Assembly (NCBI GenBank): GCA_002778195.1
Contig: PCDI01000004.1
Coordinates: forward strand, 1,662,783-1,726,782
From: Raffaelea ambrosiae
Taxonomy: Eukaryota > Ascomycota > Sordariomycetes > Ophiostomatales > Ophiostomataceae
Direction: 5' to 3'
DNA: 64,000 bases
The notes under the pieces are model-generated. The model saw nothing but the letters and a program-made list of their open reading frames with translations, had not been told where the DNA came from and ran no database searches. The stretch's first letter is position 1; each line of letters opens with the position of its first letter. Below are positions 47,410-59,319 of the stretch, piece after piece. Position numbers and translations under genes: made by a program.

Positions 47410-47480
47410 GCTTTGACACTATGCTTTGACACTATGCTCTGACAGCATTTGACAGCATTTGACAGTGGCTGACAGTGGTC
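47410..47480. repeat. Degenerate tandem repeats built on TTTGACA / TGACAG
   Basis: Two copies of TTTGACACTATGC are followed by a GCTCTGACAGCATTTGACAG-type segment and two GACAGTGG units. Six TGACA cores occur in about 70 nt. Two more (CTTGACACC, TTTGACAGC) lie just downstream within 60 nt. Confidence 0.8.
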
Positions 47481-50400
47481 GGCACTCGGCAAGGCCTTGA
47501 CACCATCTGTTTGTTTGTCTGTCTTTGTTTGTCTTTGACAGCATCTCGCGGTGCACACTTTGTCTAGGCCTTCCTTCTCCCCACAACAGGCGCTTGATAT
47601 CGCCGATCAGATTCGCATTCAAGTGGAATATCTCGCGAATGGCCGGTTCCCTCCGCCCGGCTACACACAGTAAAGATGCTATGGTATTGCCCGACAGAAC
47701 GCCTGGAACCCGTTCTAGCCCAAAGGGCAGAAAGGTACAAGGGATAACATTGCCCCAGGAGACATGGGGAGGATACTCCGTACATAGTCCCGTGCTAGCA
47801 AGCGACGGTGCCCGCAATGGTGTCCGCAATGGCGGGCAATGGGTGCCGCCCCCTCCTCCGCACAGAATGGCAAGTTCCGAAGAGAGCCCGAGCCAAAAAG
47901 AAGAAAAGAAGAACGAAAATATCACGAACTTGTGCCGACTAGCCCGGGGGCGGATAGAGGGCTCTCTGCTGGTACCTCGTGGAATGCAAAACAAAGACAA
48001 AGGAAGGAACGAAGACGAGGGGGGAACAGTCCGTGTTTCGTTTGGCCGCGACCGTGCCGGGTTCCATCTGCCGGATGTTTGCTTGATTGTTTCTTTCTTG
48101 TCGCTGTCTGCCCGCTCAGTGCCACTCTCCCTCTTTTTTTGTTTGCAATTTCATTTGACGGGTTTCCCGTTTGGCAACACTACCCGCTCAGTCCTCCATC
48201 TCCACTTGCCCTTTTCTGTCTGTTTTTTGCTTCTGATGGAGGGGCGGAATTGGGGGGGAATCAAAGTCCCAAACAACCCTCCCAAACACAAGCACATACT
48301 ACAGTCCCTCCCAATGCTACACGATCAGTGCGCGCAATCCCGTTCAGACGCGGCCAGAGAGCAACAAACAGAAATGAACGAGAAGGCCAAAGAAAAAAAA
48401 AAACTACCAGAAAAACTGGGCCTTTGGGGAAGAAAAAGTGTTCTTCCAAAAAAGGGGACGTGTACGAGGACCGAGCTACTGGGTCCGTGAGTGGCCATGG
48501 CGCCTTCTGTTTGCCAAAGTACGCCATAGTTGGGGTAGTAATAATACTCGATGTCGGGGTCTCTTTTGTTTCGTCTCTTCTCTCTTTGGCCTCTTTTCTT
48601 TGCCAATGAGCAGTCAAACTGTGAGGGTGGATGGAGGAGAAGCAACATTTCCCTTTCGAGACTCCGTTATTGTCCTTCCATCTGGACCTATCCTGTAAAG
48701 CAAACGGTTTCATACGCGTCAATCCAGCCTCTTCACTCGTAAATCGTAAATACTAGTTAATACATCCAATGCAAGTGCATGCATGCAGCTTTTCCTTCCC
48801 AACACCCGGTCCGGGAAATTGAGATGCGGGAACTACAGGAATCACATCCCTGAAACAAGACCGCGTCGATTGCGATGGATGGGTGATGGATGGACGGGTG
48901 GACAAGAAAGAAAAAGAAAAAAAAACTCACACCGTACATTATTAGTCTGGTGTCTCTGGTCGGTGTGCTTCCTTCCCGCCCCTGGTCCCCGGGGAACGTC
49001 CCGTCCAATAGCTGAAATGCATGTCCCCTCTCTGCTTCACCCTCCTTCACCCTCCTTTACTTGCCTTTCACCATTCCTTCACCCTGGTTGGCCCTGTCCT
49101 TCACACCTGGCCAGCGAATGAAATCCTCTCAAAGGGACTTTTGGCCTCTTGGAAGCAGAAAAAAAAGAAAGACACAAAGCCCTTGCGGGTTGGCATATGC
49201 CACCCGCAACCCCTGTCCGGGCCCTTTCCTGCACCCAAGATACCGTCTAATATACCCTGTCTACCGTCTGCCCTCTAAGGAAAAGTCCCTCCCTCCGGGT
49301 GGCTTCCGCGGAGAACGGGAAGGAGGAGATGCACAAAAGGTACGAACAACCGAGCAGTCGAAGCAAGCGAAGCAAACGACGCGGCAGGAGAGGGAGGGGG
49401 GTTAACAGAAAACGGCGCGCGGCGGGACTTTTTTTTTCCTTTCTCGAGCACGCAAAACAAACGAAGCAAGCACGAAATAGGGGGTGACAGAAAAGCAGTT
49501 AAAACTCCTCGATAGGCGAGGGAGGGTTCGGTAGGGAGGGAGGCCGAAAAAAAAAGAAAGCAATTAGAAAGAATGCCATTGGTATTTCCATACCTGGGAC
49601 GCGCACCGTAGACCACCGGTCAGGAGACTGGGGGGGAGAGAATATCCCGCAACGACGATTGGATCTCGATTGGAATATTTTCTGGTAACAAACTAGTCGC
49701 CCGGCCATTTTTTGCGTCCCTATTCACCCCATTAAACTCTCTCGTGTACGAGTAAGATACTCGTATTGCGATAGGCACAAGGAATTCCGCGTGTGCAAAG
49801 TATCTCCACCGCCAGTCCGACCCTTTTCTTTCACCGGGCTACCAGACAATCCATCCCGGAAGTTTGACGAGACACACACACTTTCTTTTTTCCCATGATC
49901 ACGATCTCGACATGTTTGCTTTCTTTTGTCTGGAGGAGTAAAATTGCATGCAAGGAGTCTGTCTTGCTGCTGCTGTCATCACCCTACCTCGGGTGATCCG
50001 AAAGAGCTGGAAAAGTATAACAAGTCCTGAAAAAAAAATGATATGCGACAGGCACACACACATCCCAACATACAAAGTACAATTCCGAACAAACAATGAG
50101 GGCAAACGCTGGGCCGGCGGGGACTGACGGGGAGCACCCACCGGCAGGGCGAGACAGACAAGGGAGAGAGACCCGGGTCGAGAAACTGGCCGTCAGGGAC
50201 GATCCTCGACAGGGAAGGGGTGAGGGGAGGCTGAACAGAAGGGCTGGATCGACCCAAAAGTGACTGCTCAACATTTTTGTTTTCTGGGAATTTGGATTGG
50301 AAAAAGAAGGACCATGGCCCCCCTTGGATCCTCGGTCTCTCCCCGATGTCAGGTCCGCACATCTCCGCTCTGAAGCAAAGGAAAAGGCTGGGAGGAGCAA

Positions 50401-53400
50401 GAGGAGCTCCATTCCTCCCCCAGGGGGGGGGGAGGCAATGAGAGAGAGGACGCATTAACACCTGCAATACTAAGAGTCGGGGGTGTCGATGCAACCCAGG
50501 GCTTCGGATCCGCCCCATTGGAGGAAGTTTTATTTTATTTTCAAGGGGTGTGGGTCACCTTGGGTAAACGATCCTCCAGGGGACCGCTGTGCCACTCCCC
50601 CGTCAACTCCCCGTCGCCTCCCCGTTAACCCGCTGGAGTGGATGGATGGATTGACAAGAGAGACGGTGTAAATTGATGGGGAGTGGAACCCGTCCCAAGA
50701 GAAAAAAAAGTTTTTCTTTCAGCCCCACGGTGCATTGAGGAGGGCCCTACCAGCCCAAATTTGGCAGTTCTTAGGGGGGGGGTGTGAAAATCGAAAGCAA
50801 CCTGTCCCGGCAGGACGGCGGAGGCTAGGGAACACTAGCTCCATTTCCATCTTGTCTGTCCCCCTTGTCTGCGGGAGATATGTCTCCAATTCCCGAGGTT
50901 CAGTGTTGCCATCTCGCCGTCGAGACTGGGGACAAAGGGAAAACGTGAGCAGAACAAGAACAGGAAAGGGAGAGAGAGCAAAACAAAGAAATGGAATTCT
51001 CCTCCCTCGTTCTTTCTTTGTCGTTGTGCCATGTGAGATGCCCTGTTGGTTTGCCGCGTGGCACGTTTTTATTTTTATTTTTTTCATTTGACAGAAGAGC
51101 ACAACATCAGACACTTCTTCCCCAAGAGGCATGAGCCCCTTTGCCACACCGAACTCGTGGCGAGGCAAAACGACACCAGGAATTAGGAGACAGGAACAGA
51201 CTGACACGCTATTGTGCTGCTATTGTGCTGCTATTGTATCCTACTGCTAGCTACTAAGAGTAGTCTGCCATGTCCACGAGCCCTCATTTTTTGCCGTCCG
51301 TTTCTGCCAGGCCCGCACTACCGGGGAAGTCCCAGAGAGTCGGGTCCGCTTGCCACCGTTTTTTCCCTCCTTCCATTTTGTGGGGCATTGCTCTCTAGAA
51401 AAGCCATGGCATTTTCTCCTGTCCTTTTTGGGCATTGCTCCGGGGCACTGATGTGGAGAGGAGGAAGGGGGGGGGGGCGTGTAGATTTAAAAGCTGCTAG
51501 TCAATACCATAGTAGTCCTTAGAAGGCAAGAGAACGCAAGGGCAAAGGCGGAAAAGGGAAGGCGGAGAAGACGAGGCGGAAGGAGGACGCGCGACCGAGG
51601 CTCTGGGAAGGACGGACAGATGGGAAAGGGTAGACAAACAGATCAAAAAAGCACAATGGCTTTCTCTTGTTCGAAAGGGGGAAGGTTTCTTCTCTGGGGT
51701 GCGAACGGTCGTCCGAATAGTCCATAATAGTAATACTTACCAACACGTGGGCATCATGTGAAAAGGGGCAGCTGTGTAAGTGCAAGTGTGTGTGTGTGAG
51801 CCTGTGTCAGTGCCTGTGTCAGCCGTGTAAGTGTCTGTGTGCGTGCAGGTACAGCTGTAGCTGCAGTTGCACAGCAACTATCAGGGGTGAGAAGAGGGGT
51901 GAGAAGAGGCAAAGCCAGGCGCTGCCACAAGCCGGCTTTCTTCTTTCATGTTCCCCAGACAATGTCGTTCAGCAGCAACGGTGGCTTTTCTGGAAAAAAG
52001 AAGGCTGCGCTGCTGTCCAACATCTGGGGGATATGCGCGTGTGGGCGCATACCAGCGCAAGCTTTGTTGGTGTTGGTGCCGGTGTAAGTGAGCTGTCCTC
52101 GACATGTGATCGCGACAGCTACGTATATGGGATCTGGACCTCCGGGGTCTCGCAACGAGGCATCCCACCATCACATGTGAATCCAGGCATATCAACAGCT
52201 CAGCTACCCATTTTAGCTTTTGTCATGACAGCGATCGTCGCCAGAGCAGAGCAGGGCAAGAATTAAGACATAAATAAATAAATACAAAAATAAACACCCC
52301 GATCGGTCGGTGCCGTGCAGGAGGAACGGATCATCATGACATACCGGCGCTTTGCCTGTCCAACTACCCGGCCATGCCCACTTCCTGCCTCCTCCTGCCT
52401 CCAGCTGCTCTTTCGGTCTCGCAACGCAAATCACTCTCCACTACACGGTAGGTCGTTACTACTGAGTGGTCAACGCATTTTTTTTATTCTCTCGTTGGGG
52501 GGACCTGCGCTTTATTCTTCTTCTTTTTTTCGAGGGGGGGGGGTGATATCAGTTCCTGCATGGGCGATCTGCCACAGCCCACGCGCCGCACATCCCCCAA
52601 TCCGCTGTCTTTGTGGGGGTTGAAACTGAGGAAAGATGAATACAGAAAGCAAGACACCCCAGGCTTGGGTGGGTGACGAGCATCTCCGGAAGAGGTGCCC
52701 CGTGTTGCGGCCCCCCCACCCGCGCCCGCGCCCACGACTTATCATCTTACGTATCGTGTTCCATGCTCGTACTCGTAGATGTGATGACACCCTGCTCTCT
52801 CGACACTCTTCGATAAAGAAATGGCCACCGGCCCTTTTTTCTCCTTTCAGCTCCGCAACCGGGGGGTGGTTGGGGACGAGGAGCAAAATCAAAACCTAAA
52901 AAAAACCAAGGATTGTGCCGTGACAAGACAAGTTCCGATTTTGGTGTGGTGCCCCGTGTAGTACAATGTACGAGCAGCCGGCATCTCTTGATATGCCGTG
53001 GGGGGGCGGGAAGGTGATGGATTCGTATTGGGATCTCACGGCATCCCATCCCTCAACGAATTCCGTGCTTGTGTAATAAGGGGGGATTAGAGAGGAGGGG
53101 AAGAAGCAACTTTTGTCATGCAAAGATAGGGGAGGAACGGAAAGAAGAATTGCCCAAAGGATGGGGTTGTAGCCTTGCGATTGGAGCAAACCTGGAGATG
53201 GTGTGAGCACAAAAAAGGGAAACCAACGCCACAGCATGTCTTTCCATGTCTGTGATCTATATAATGATATTGATACGCCGGATATTGCATGTGTTCTCGT
53301 CTATGGCACCTTTCGGAAAAAAAAGAAACACAATACGCTTGTGTAAAGTGGCACAGGTCTCAATGATACCGTGATGGCTGAACAAGAAATATCCAACAGT

Positions 53401-53802
53401 TGAAGGGAACGGCCAGCGTCCCCCATCCATCACCGCCTCCAAAGACACCACACTACGTCCCCGTCAACCATTGGTCTGTTTTACAAGAGATAGTGTGCAG
53501 TATTCTGCCTTGCAGCCAATCTAATGCCGAGACACTGCCTTTCAAAGATCACTCTGCAAGTAGTGATTGGTCGAAAAACCAACAAAAGCAACCAATGAGA
53601 CCAGCAATCTGACCGGAAATGTGAATCTCCTAGCCAGGTCCAACACTCTCCTCTTCCCCGTGTTTATTTGTCAGTATGTCCGTGGCCTCGAAAAGTGTAG
53701 TGCACTCAATGTTTTCTGCTGTGGATCTGGTAGATGTTGTTGTTCGTGATGAACATCACTATGAAAAGAGGAGGAGAAATTGATTCAGGAGAACCCCGGG
53801 GT

Positions 53803-54060
53803 TTGAACTTTGTACAAAAAAAGAATCAAGATATTATAAAGTAAAGGATCAAGTTAATCTCATTACTCAAAATAAATAGCTTTGATAGCTTGTTTATGGA
53901 ATTGTCTCGAAAGTCTTTAGTATATATTGTTTAATTATTTTCAAGGGTTGCATCTAAATCTAAAGATTCATCCACAAAATACTGTTTAATTGTTAATAGA
54001 AATGGAAGGATTAAAGTTCTTTGTGTTAATCACGAGTATATATAGCGAGCAATTCTTCCC
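53803..54060. other. Sharply AT-rich block
   Basis: About 260 bp are markedly AT-rich (for example 53920-53945 and 53975-54000), in contrast to the mixed-composition DNA around them. There is no ORF. It could be a relic of RIP-degraded repeat DNA or an organellar insertion. A GA run followed by a TA run lies next to it at 54101-54127. Confidence 0.5.
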
Positions 54061-54698
54061 TCATGTCATAGCCGGATCTGGACAAACCGCACTGAACAAA
54101 GAGAGAGAGAGAGATATATATATATAGAGACCGGCGGGTTTCTTGAACGGATCATTAAGCGAGTGTAGCTCTCGCACTTTCTTTTCCATATTCTCTACCA
54201 TTTCTATCTGCTCTTCTGGTCCCTGCATGCGCTCCGGCTCAGCTAGACGCAAACGCAGACGTAGATGCCATCAAACCCACCACACATCACGTCCTGTGGG
54301 AGGTATCATTGAGAAGCAGGAATAGCGAATGCAAGCTCAACAGAGAAAATGCTTGTGTGATTCAAAAAACAACATAGATGTATCTATATCCCATAGTGGG
54401 AAAAAAAAGACAAACAACACCGAAAAGACAAAACCGTAGCATAACGCCTTACTTCATGGGTGAAGACAAAAAGAAACGGGAAAAAACAAAGAAAAAAAAG
54501 GGGAATTCCATCGGCTCGCTTATCTTCACCTCCTCTCCCTTTCCTCTGCCTCCGTCAGATCTTTGTCACTGTGATCGTCTTTCTTTTCTTTCTCCCTTTC
54601 ACTCTCCCGTCTCGTGTGTCCACATAACGGGGACGTGAGACGTGGCCCTGGTCTATCGTCATGTTGCTCCGTCCCGCTCCGTCCCGTCCCGTACCTCC

Positions 54699-55580
54699 TC
54701 AACTTCTCAGTGACTCCAGACGGTTCCGCATCTGGTTCATCATCGCCTCGGTGTCTTCCTCGTCTTCTTCGTCTTCCTCTCGAGGAGCCGGGCCACTGCC
54801 GCCACCAGCCGGGATGGCCACCTGCTTGGCTGGCTGCGCCTGGACGGGCTGCTGGACCACCGGTGCCGCCGCCACGGGCGTCGCCGGCATCTGGCCCGTC
54901 GTGGCCATGCGATCCTTGAGGATCTCGCTCAGCACCTTGTCGACCTCGCCCTCGGCCTCAGTCTCCTCGTCCTCAAAGAGCATGTCGCCGTCCTCGGGCA
55001 GCGTCTCGTTGATCATCTCCTCAACGATGCCCGCCTTCATCAGCTCGACGCTCAGCTGCTGCATCGTGTGCGCCAGCTCCGGCAGCCGGATTAGCGCGTT
55101 GACGTCGTGCATCACGCCCACGCTCGCTTTGATCGACCCCTCAATCTTGCGCACGGCAAAGGCCTCGTTGACCTGCATCTGCACGCTGTTGAGCTGCGCG
55201 CGGCCCGTGATCAGCCGGGCGGTCTGCCGCCGCGTGCGGATGAGCTCGCGGGCAAAGTCGCGGACCTCGCGCTGCGCCTGCTTGGCCCTCGACGGATCGC
55301 GCTGGCCGCGCCGGTCGGCCTGGAGAATCAGGTTTTTGGTCTGGGTCTCGGCACGTTTGGCCGACGCAATGTCGCGGTCGAGCTTGCGGATGTTGGAGCG
55401 GATGAGGACGTTGCATTTGCGCATCTTGAAGAAAACAAAGGGACCGACATGTTAGTTGGTGCCGCCTCCAACTTGTGTGTGTGTGTGTGTGTGAATCAGT
55501 AGCCCCCCTCCCCAGCCATATCTAGAACATACCTGCGCTTGCGGATCTGGCTTCACAAACAGCCCGCGGAGAGTCTCCAT
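54699..55580 (-). CDS. VPS24: Vps24/CHMP3, ESCRT-III subunit
   Basis: Core ESCRT-III subunit that polymerises on endosomes with Snf7 and Vps2 to cut intralumenal vesicles and is recycled by Vps4. Two exons, 55533-55580 and 54699-55424, encode 257 residues; the 108-nt intron contains a GT microsatellite. Exon 1 gives METLRGLFVKPDPQAQ, the usual amphipathic N-terminus. Exon 2 begins MRKCNVLIRSNIRKLDRDIA, the basic first helix. It continues with TGRAQLNSVQMQVNEAFAVR and a VNALIRLPELAHTMQQLSVE segment, both diagnostic of Vps24. Acidic helices follow (LPEDGDMLFEDEETEAEGEV). The C-terminal MMNQMRNRLESLRS is a MIT-interacting motif for Vps4. An Ala/Pro/Gln-rich linker (about 180-220) makes it longer than yeast Vps24 (224). 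Confidence 0.93.
55475..55493. repeat. GT microsatellite inside the VPS24 intron
   Basis: About nine GT units between the donor and acceptor of the single VPS24 intron; on the sense strand this is a CA tract. Confidence 0.9.
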
Positions 55581-57335
55581 CTTGACAGCTTTTGGATGTC
55601 CGACTTGGGGAGATAGATAGATAGATGAGGGTAAGGTTGTGTACTCGTGTGTGCCTTTCTGTTGGCCGATACTACTGGTCGACTAGCCAGTCAGGTGGCT
55701 AGAGTAGGAATGTGGCTTGCCAAAGCGCTGTCGCAAGGGCCTCACTGGTGTCGGGCCTGTGAAGCTGAGAAGTCTTCTGCTTGCTGCATGCAGCCTTGGC
55801 TCCTGTCTCGAGGCGGGGGAGTTTCTCGTAACGTCAATGAGGACAACACACAGAGGATGGAAGACCCCGAGTTGTCCGTCGTTCGCTGCCGGGTGTCCCA
55901 AGTGTCGCCAGAACCGTGGGTGGGTGGGAGTTGTGCGCGACGATGTCGAGTCGTTCCTGATGATGTATGCTCACGGCTGTGGCGGGCGAATTGCGGCGTT
56001 ATGCGTGCCTGCCTTTCGAGGGTCCTTCACGTGCTGATAAGGCGACTGATAACAAAGCCGGTTTGCTCAGTAAGGCCCAAGCACGCTGTGGACATGCTAG
56101 GGAAGGCGGGGAATAGCCCAGCCTGCCTGCACTAACTAGTTAAGTGAGCAAGCTCACGTTGGCATAAATAAGCATACGAGTACAATTTAGCAGGCAACCA
56201 GCTGAAGAGTCCAAGATGAGACGTTTCCGTCTCCATGCCTTACTATCAAATTTGTGAGGCCGCTGTATACGCTATCACAAGTCGCGCATGCTGTAGCACA
56301 ACAATTGCCACAGCGTGTATGGGCAGCCTTGCCACAATGGCTCCAACCAATTGTTCTCTGTGTCGACAACTGGCCCAGGCTGGCAGGCACAGCCGGTCTT
56401 TTCTGCCTTGACCGCACAGTAAGCATTGGACCCTCGTCCTGCAACTCGTGCTTTTCGCGGCGCCTGGTTGGCTTGAGATACGAGCCTAGACCAGCTCAGA
56501 TGCATTGCGCACTCCATTGCCCCCCAAGCTCTGTTGCCTGTGTCGGGGCCGGTGTTCCTGGTTGCGGGGCAGCAAAAAGCCAAAAAATAGCCAAAGAAAG
56601 CCAAAGAAAGGCGGCAGACAAAAGTTGCAATCATAATACTGTGGATCCCCACTTGCCAAAAGTTGCTGCAGGCAGTGCTGCAGGCTTCCTTCCAAAAGAC
56701 CGCCTTTCGCTCGGCGCATGTACTCCCCACCGCCAAATTGTAATGGAAAGGTACTTCCCCCCATCCCTCCCCCCCCTCAGAGGCGGGGTCGCTCGGTCAC
56801 CACCAGAGCCAGGGCAGGCGCTGGCACGTTCCAGTAGTGGCTGTTCCCCTCCCCGTAGGTGCGAATCTTTGTGGTTCCTCAAGCTTCCACCAGCCCCAAA
56901 AATATCGTAAGGGGCGTTCGTTCGAAAAAATAAAAGGGCCCACCATAGCAAAAACGGAGACTTGCGTGTGCGTGTTGTGCACAAACCCAGCGACAGCCTC
57001 ACTGCCGTTCTCACGTCCGTTCTTAAAAAACAACTTCTCCCGACTTCTGTCACACCCTGCCAAGTTTCTCTCTTTTTGCTCAACACGCATCTGGTATGAC
57101 ACCCCCAGCAGCAGCAGCAGCAGCAGCGCCCCCTCCACTTCTTATTGCGAGTTATCTCTGGACTTCTGTTACTGACCAGCCGCTGATAGCGATATTCCCA
57201 TTCAGAGCAACTTGACCGTGTTTTCAACAAGATCGCAAAGCAACCGACAAGACTTCAACCCGGCTGCTTTCTCTCTCCCTCCCTCTTCTCCCAACCCATT
57301 GCCAGCGCGATTCCCCACACCTCCCCATCTTCACA
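55581..57335. other. Intergenic, divergent promoters of VPS24 and p23
   Basis: This is a 1.75-kb spacer between divergent genes. A GATA-type repeat (AGATAGATAGATAGATGAG) lies at 55609-55627 and an AGC repeat at 57108-57127. The last 100 nt before the p23 ATG are pyrimidine-rich, typical of a fungal 5' leader. No coding gene is evident. I could not identify a convincing heat-shock element array. Confidence 0.45.
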
Positions 57336-58247
57336 ATGTCTTCCGACACTCTGACTCCTGAGGGTAAGCTTACCAACTTGAATGAGGAAGCTCTCTCCCT
57401 TTGCTGGAGGGGGCCTCTTCCGGTGCTTGATGCGACCTGGTTTCTGTGATGGTTGCCTGCCCGATGGCACTCTTTTTTTGATTTTTCTGATTTTCTTCTG
57501 GCTGACACACCTCCCCAGTCCTCTGGGCCCAGCGCTCGTCCAAGACCGACGCTGACAAGAACTTCATCTACCTGACCATTACCGTGCCCGATGTCCCGGC
57601 CGACAAGCTCAAGCTCGAGCTCACCCCGAGCGCTGTCACCTTCACGGGCTACTCCAACACCCTCAAGAAGACGTACCACGTTGTCCTAGACCTCTTTTCT
57701 GAGATCAACGAGACCGACAGCAAGGTCAACCACACCAACCGCGATATTGAGCTCAAGCTCATCAAGAAGGAACTCAACGAGGAGTACTGGCCCCGCCTGC
57801 TCAAAGACAAGAAGAAGGTTCACTTCCTCAAGACCGACTTCGACAAGTGGGTCGACGAGGACGAGCAGAACGAGGTTGCCGACGAGGACTTTTCCAACTT
57901 TGGCGGCATGGGCGGCATGCCCGGCATGGGCGGCGCCGGTGGTAAGCACCCCCTCCTCCGGTAAACGGAACATACAAGGTTGCTCCAGTCTACTAACAAC
58001 GACGACTACAGGCGACTTTGGCGGCATCGACTTCTCCAAGTTGGGAGGCGGCGCCGGAGACGCAGACTTTGGCGCCGACGAGGACGAGGATGATGACGAC
58101 ATGCCCGCCCTGGAGGGCGAGGATGACGAGGATGGCCCCAAGGTCGAGGAGGTCGATGAGGCTGCCGGCAAGGGCAAGGAGGCCACCAGCTCTGCAACCG
58201 AGGGGGCCGCAGCAGAGAAGACCGAGGCGGCCGAGACCAAGGCATAA
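57336..58247 (+). CDS. SBA1: p23/Sba1, Hsp90 co-chaperone
   Basis: Binds the ATP-closed N-domain of Hsp90 and slows its ATPase, stabilising client complexes in cytosol and nucleus. Three exons (57336-57363, 57519-57941, 58012-58247) give 228 residues; the introns are 155 and 70 nt, the second with a TACTAAC branch site. The CS domain (about 8-115) starts VLWAQRSSKTDADKN and includes LKLELTPSAVTFTG. The p23 signature comes as WPRLLKDKKKVHFLKTDFDK followed by WVDEDEQ. Then comes a Gly/Met-rich linker (FGGMGGMPGMGGAGG) and an acidic tail (ADEDEDDDD), as in yeast Sba1 (216 residues). The second intron falls inside the Gly/Met linker. The start ATG fits the known MS/MT..TPEV.WAQR N-terminus. Confidence 0.95.
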
Positions 58248-59319
58248 AGGAAAGGGGAGTTAGGGAAGCAAGAGGCAACAGCGGCTTCAAGGGATTGAGC
58301 AAAAAGGTTTTTTAAGAGAAAAAATGAACAGCGGAAAACAAAACTACAAGCAATGAAGAAACAACAAAAAAAGCAACAAAAATAAAGCAGTGAACAGACA
58401 CACACAGAATCCATAACGAGGAAAATCCAGCAGGTATATTCTTTTTCTCTCTCTTTTTCTCTCTCTTTCTTTTGATAATACTCGGAGCAAATGGAGACGC
58501 TATGCGGAACAAGGAAGAAGAAGTAAAATCAAGAAAGAGGGGGGGAAAGAGGGAAAAGGAAAAGGAAACCCACCGGATGATGGCGCTTTCATTTGCGAGG
58601 AAGAAGAAGGAAACGCACTCTTTACATTCTCTTGATAGTACAGAGCTCTCTTTCCTGCACTCCTTGTCACCCCTTCTGTGTCTTTCTGGTTAACTTTTTT
58701 TTCTGTTTCTCTTTGTCCCCTTGTCGTTCCTCTTCTCTATATCTCTCGCCCAGCAACTCCGCAGGTTGGTTTTCATTTATCTATTCTCTTCGGTAATTCC
58801 GGACTCGGCTCGCTCCTTTTTCTGTGTTATTTCTTCCTCTTCAGACAGAACAAGCGGCTCTTATTGGGTGTTGGTGGTGTCGTCAAATTCATCGCGAGCA
58901 GAAATATTCTGAGTAGTGATTATTCTAGAGGAAATATCGTTTACTTCACTCTGTAAGACATCCGCCCGACAATGTCTGTTTCCGGACCTTCATTCATAGT
59001 TCAGTGAACTACAATACCTCTCGTGTAGATAACAATAAAGTTGTCATTCTAATGTTCTTCCGGGCCGAAGACACGCTGTTTTGATTCCTTATGGACGCGA
59101 ATACTGCAGCGCACTGAGTAAATACAATTATAAAAAGCCCCTCCTCCTGAAGACAAAATACACGGAACAGAGAACGCAATGACCAATCCTGCTGGCAAAT
59201 AGCTTCCTCATATTCCCAATTTAGTGGATGCCAGCAATATCTCCCACTCCACACTTCTTCATCCTAAAAAGTGTGTCCCTACTCCATATCCTCCCTGTGT
59301 TGACTTGCTTGTTGTGCAT
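58248..59319. other. Intergenic, convergent 3' ends of p23 and ALY genes
   Basis: A 1.07-kb stretch with T/C-rich DNA at 58440-58470 and 58630-58800 and AT-rich DNA after 58900. It fits two 3' UTRs plus a spacer. No coding gene seen. Confidence 0.55.

Larger units (their letters stand above)
41611..54698. other. Gene desert, right part (13 kb)
   Basis: No credible coding gene is visible. The region holds AC/GT microsatellites, an 18-nt CG alternation, G runs followed by CGTGT (42235, 42330, 51467), and a pyrimidine-rich plus strand from 44.8 to 47.3 kb. It also has a TGACA-type repeat cluster (47410-47545) and an AT-rich block at 53.80-54.06 kb. Long open frames such as 47525-48490 are low in complexity and lack domains. 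Part of it probably regulates the gene at 41.0-41.6 kb. Confidence 0.55.

Noticed and set aside
47525..48490. Plus-strand open frame of 321 codons
   Set aside because: The composition is biased by purine/pyrimidine tracts, two overlapping frames are equally open, and no motif is recognised.
53808..53822. CTTTGTACAAAAAA, resembling a Gateway att core
   Set aside because: Only the AT-rich core matches; it sits in an AT-rich island and the flanks do not fit an att site.
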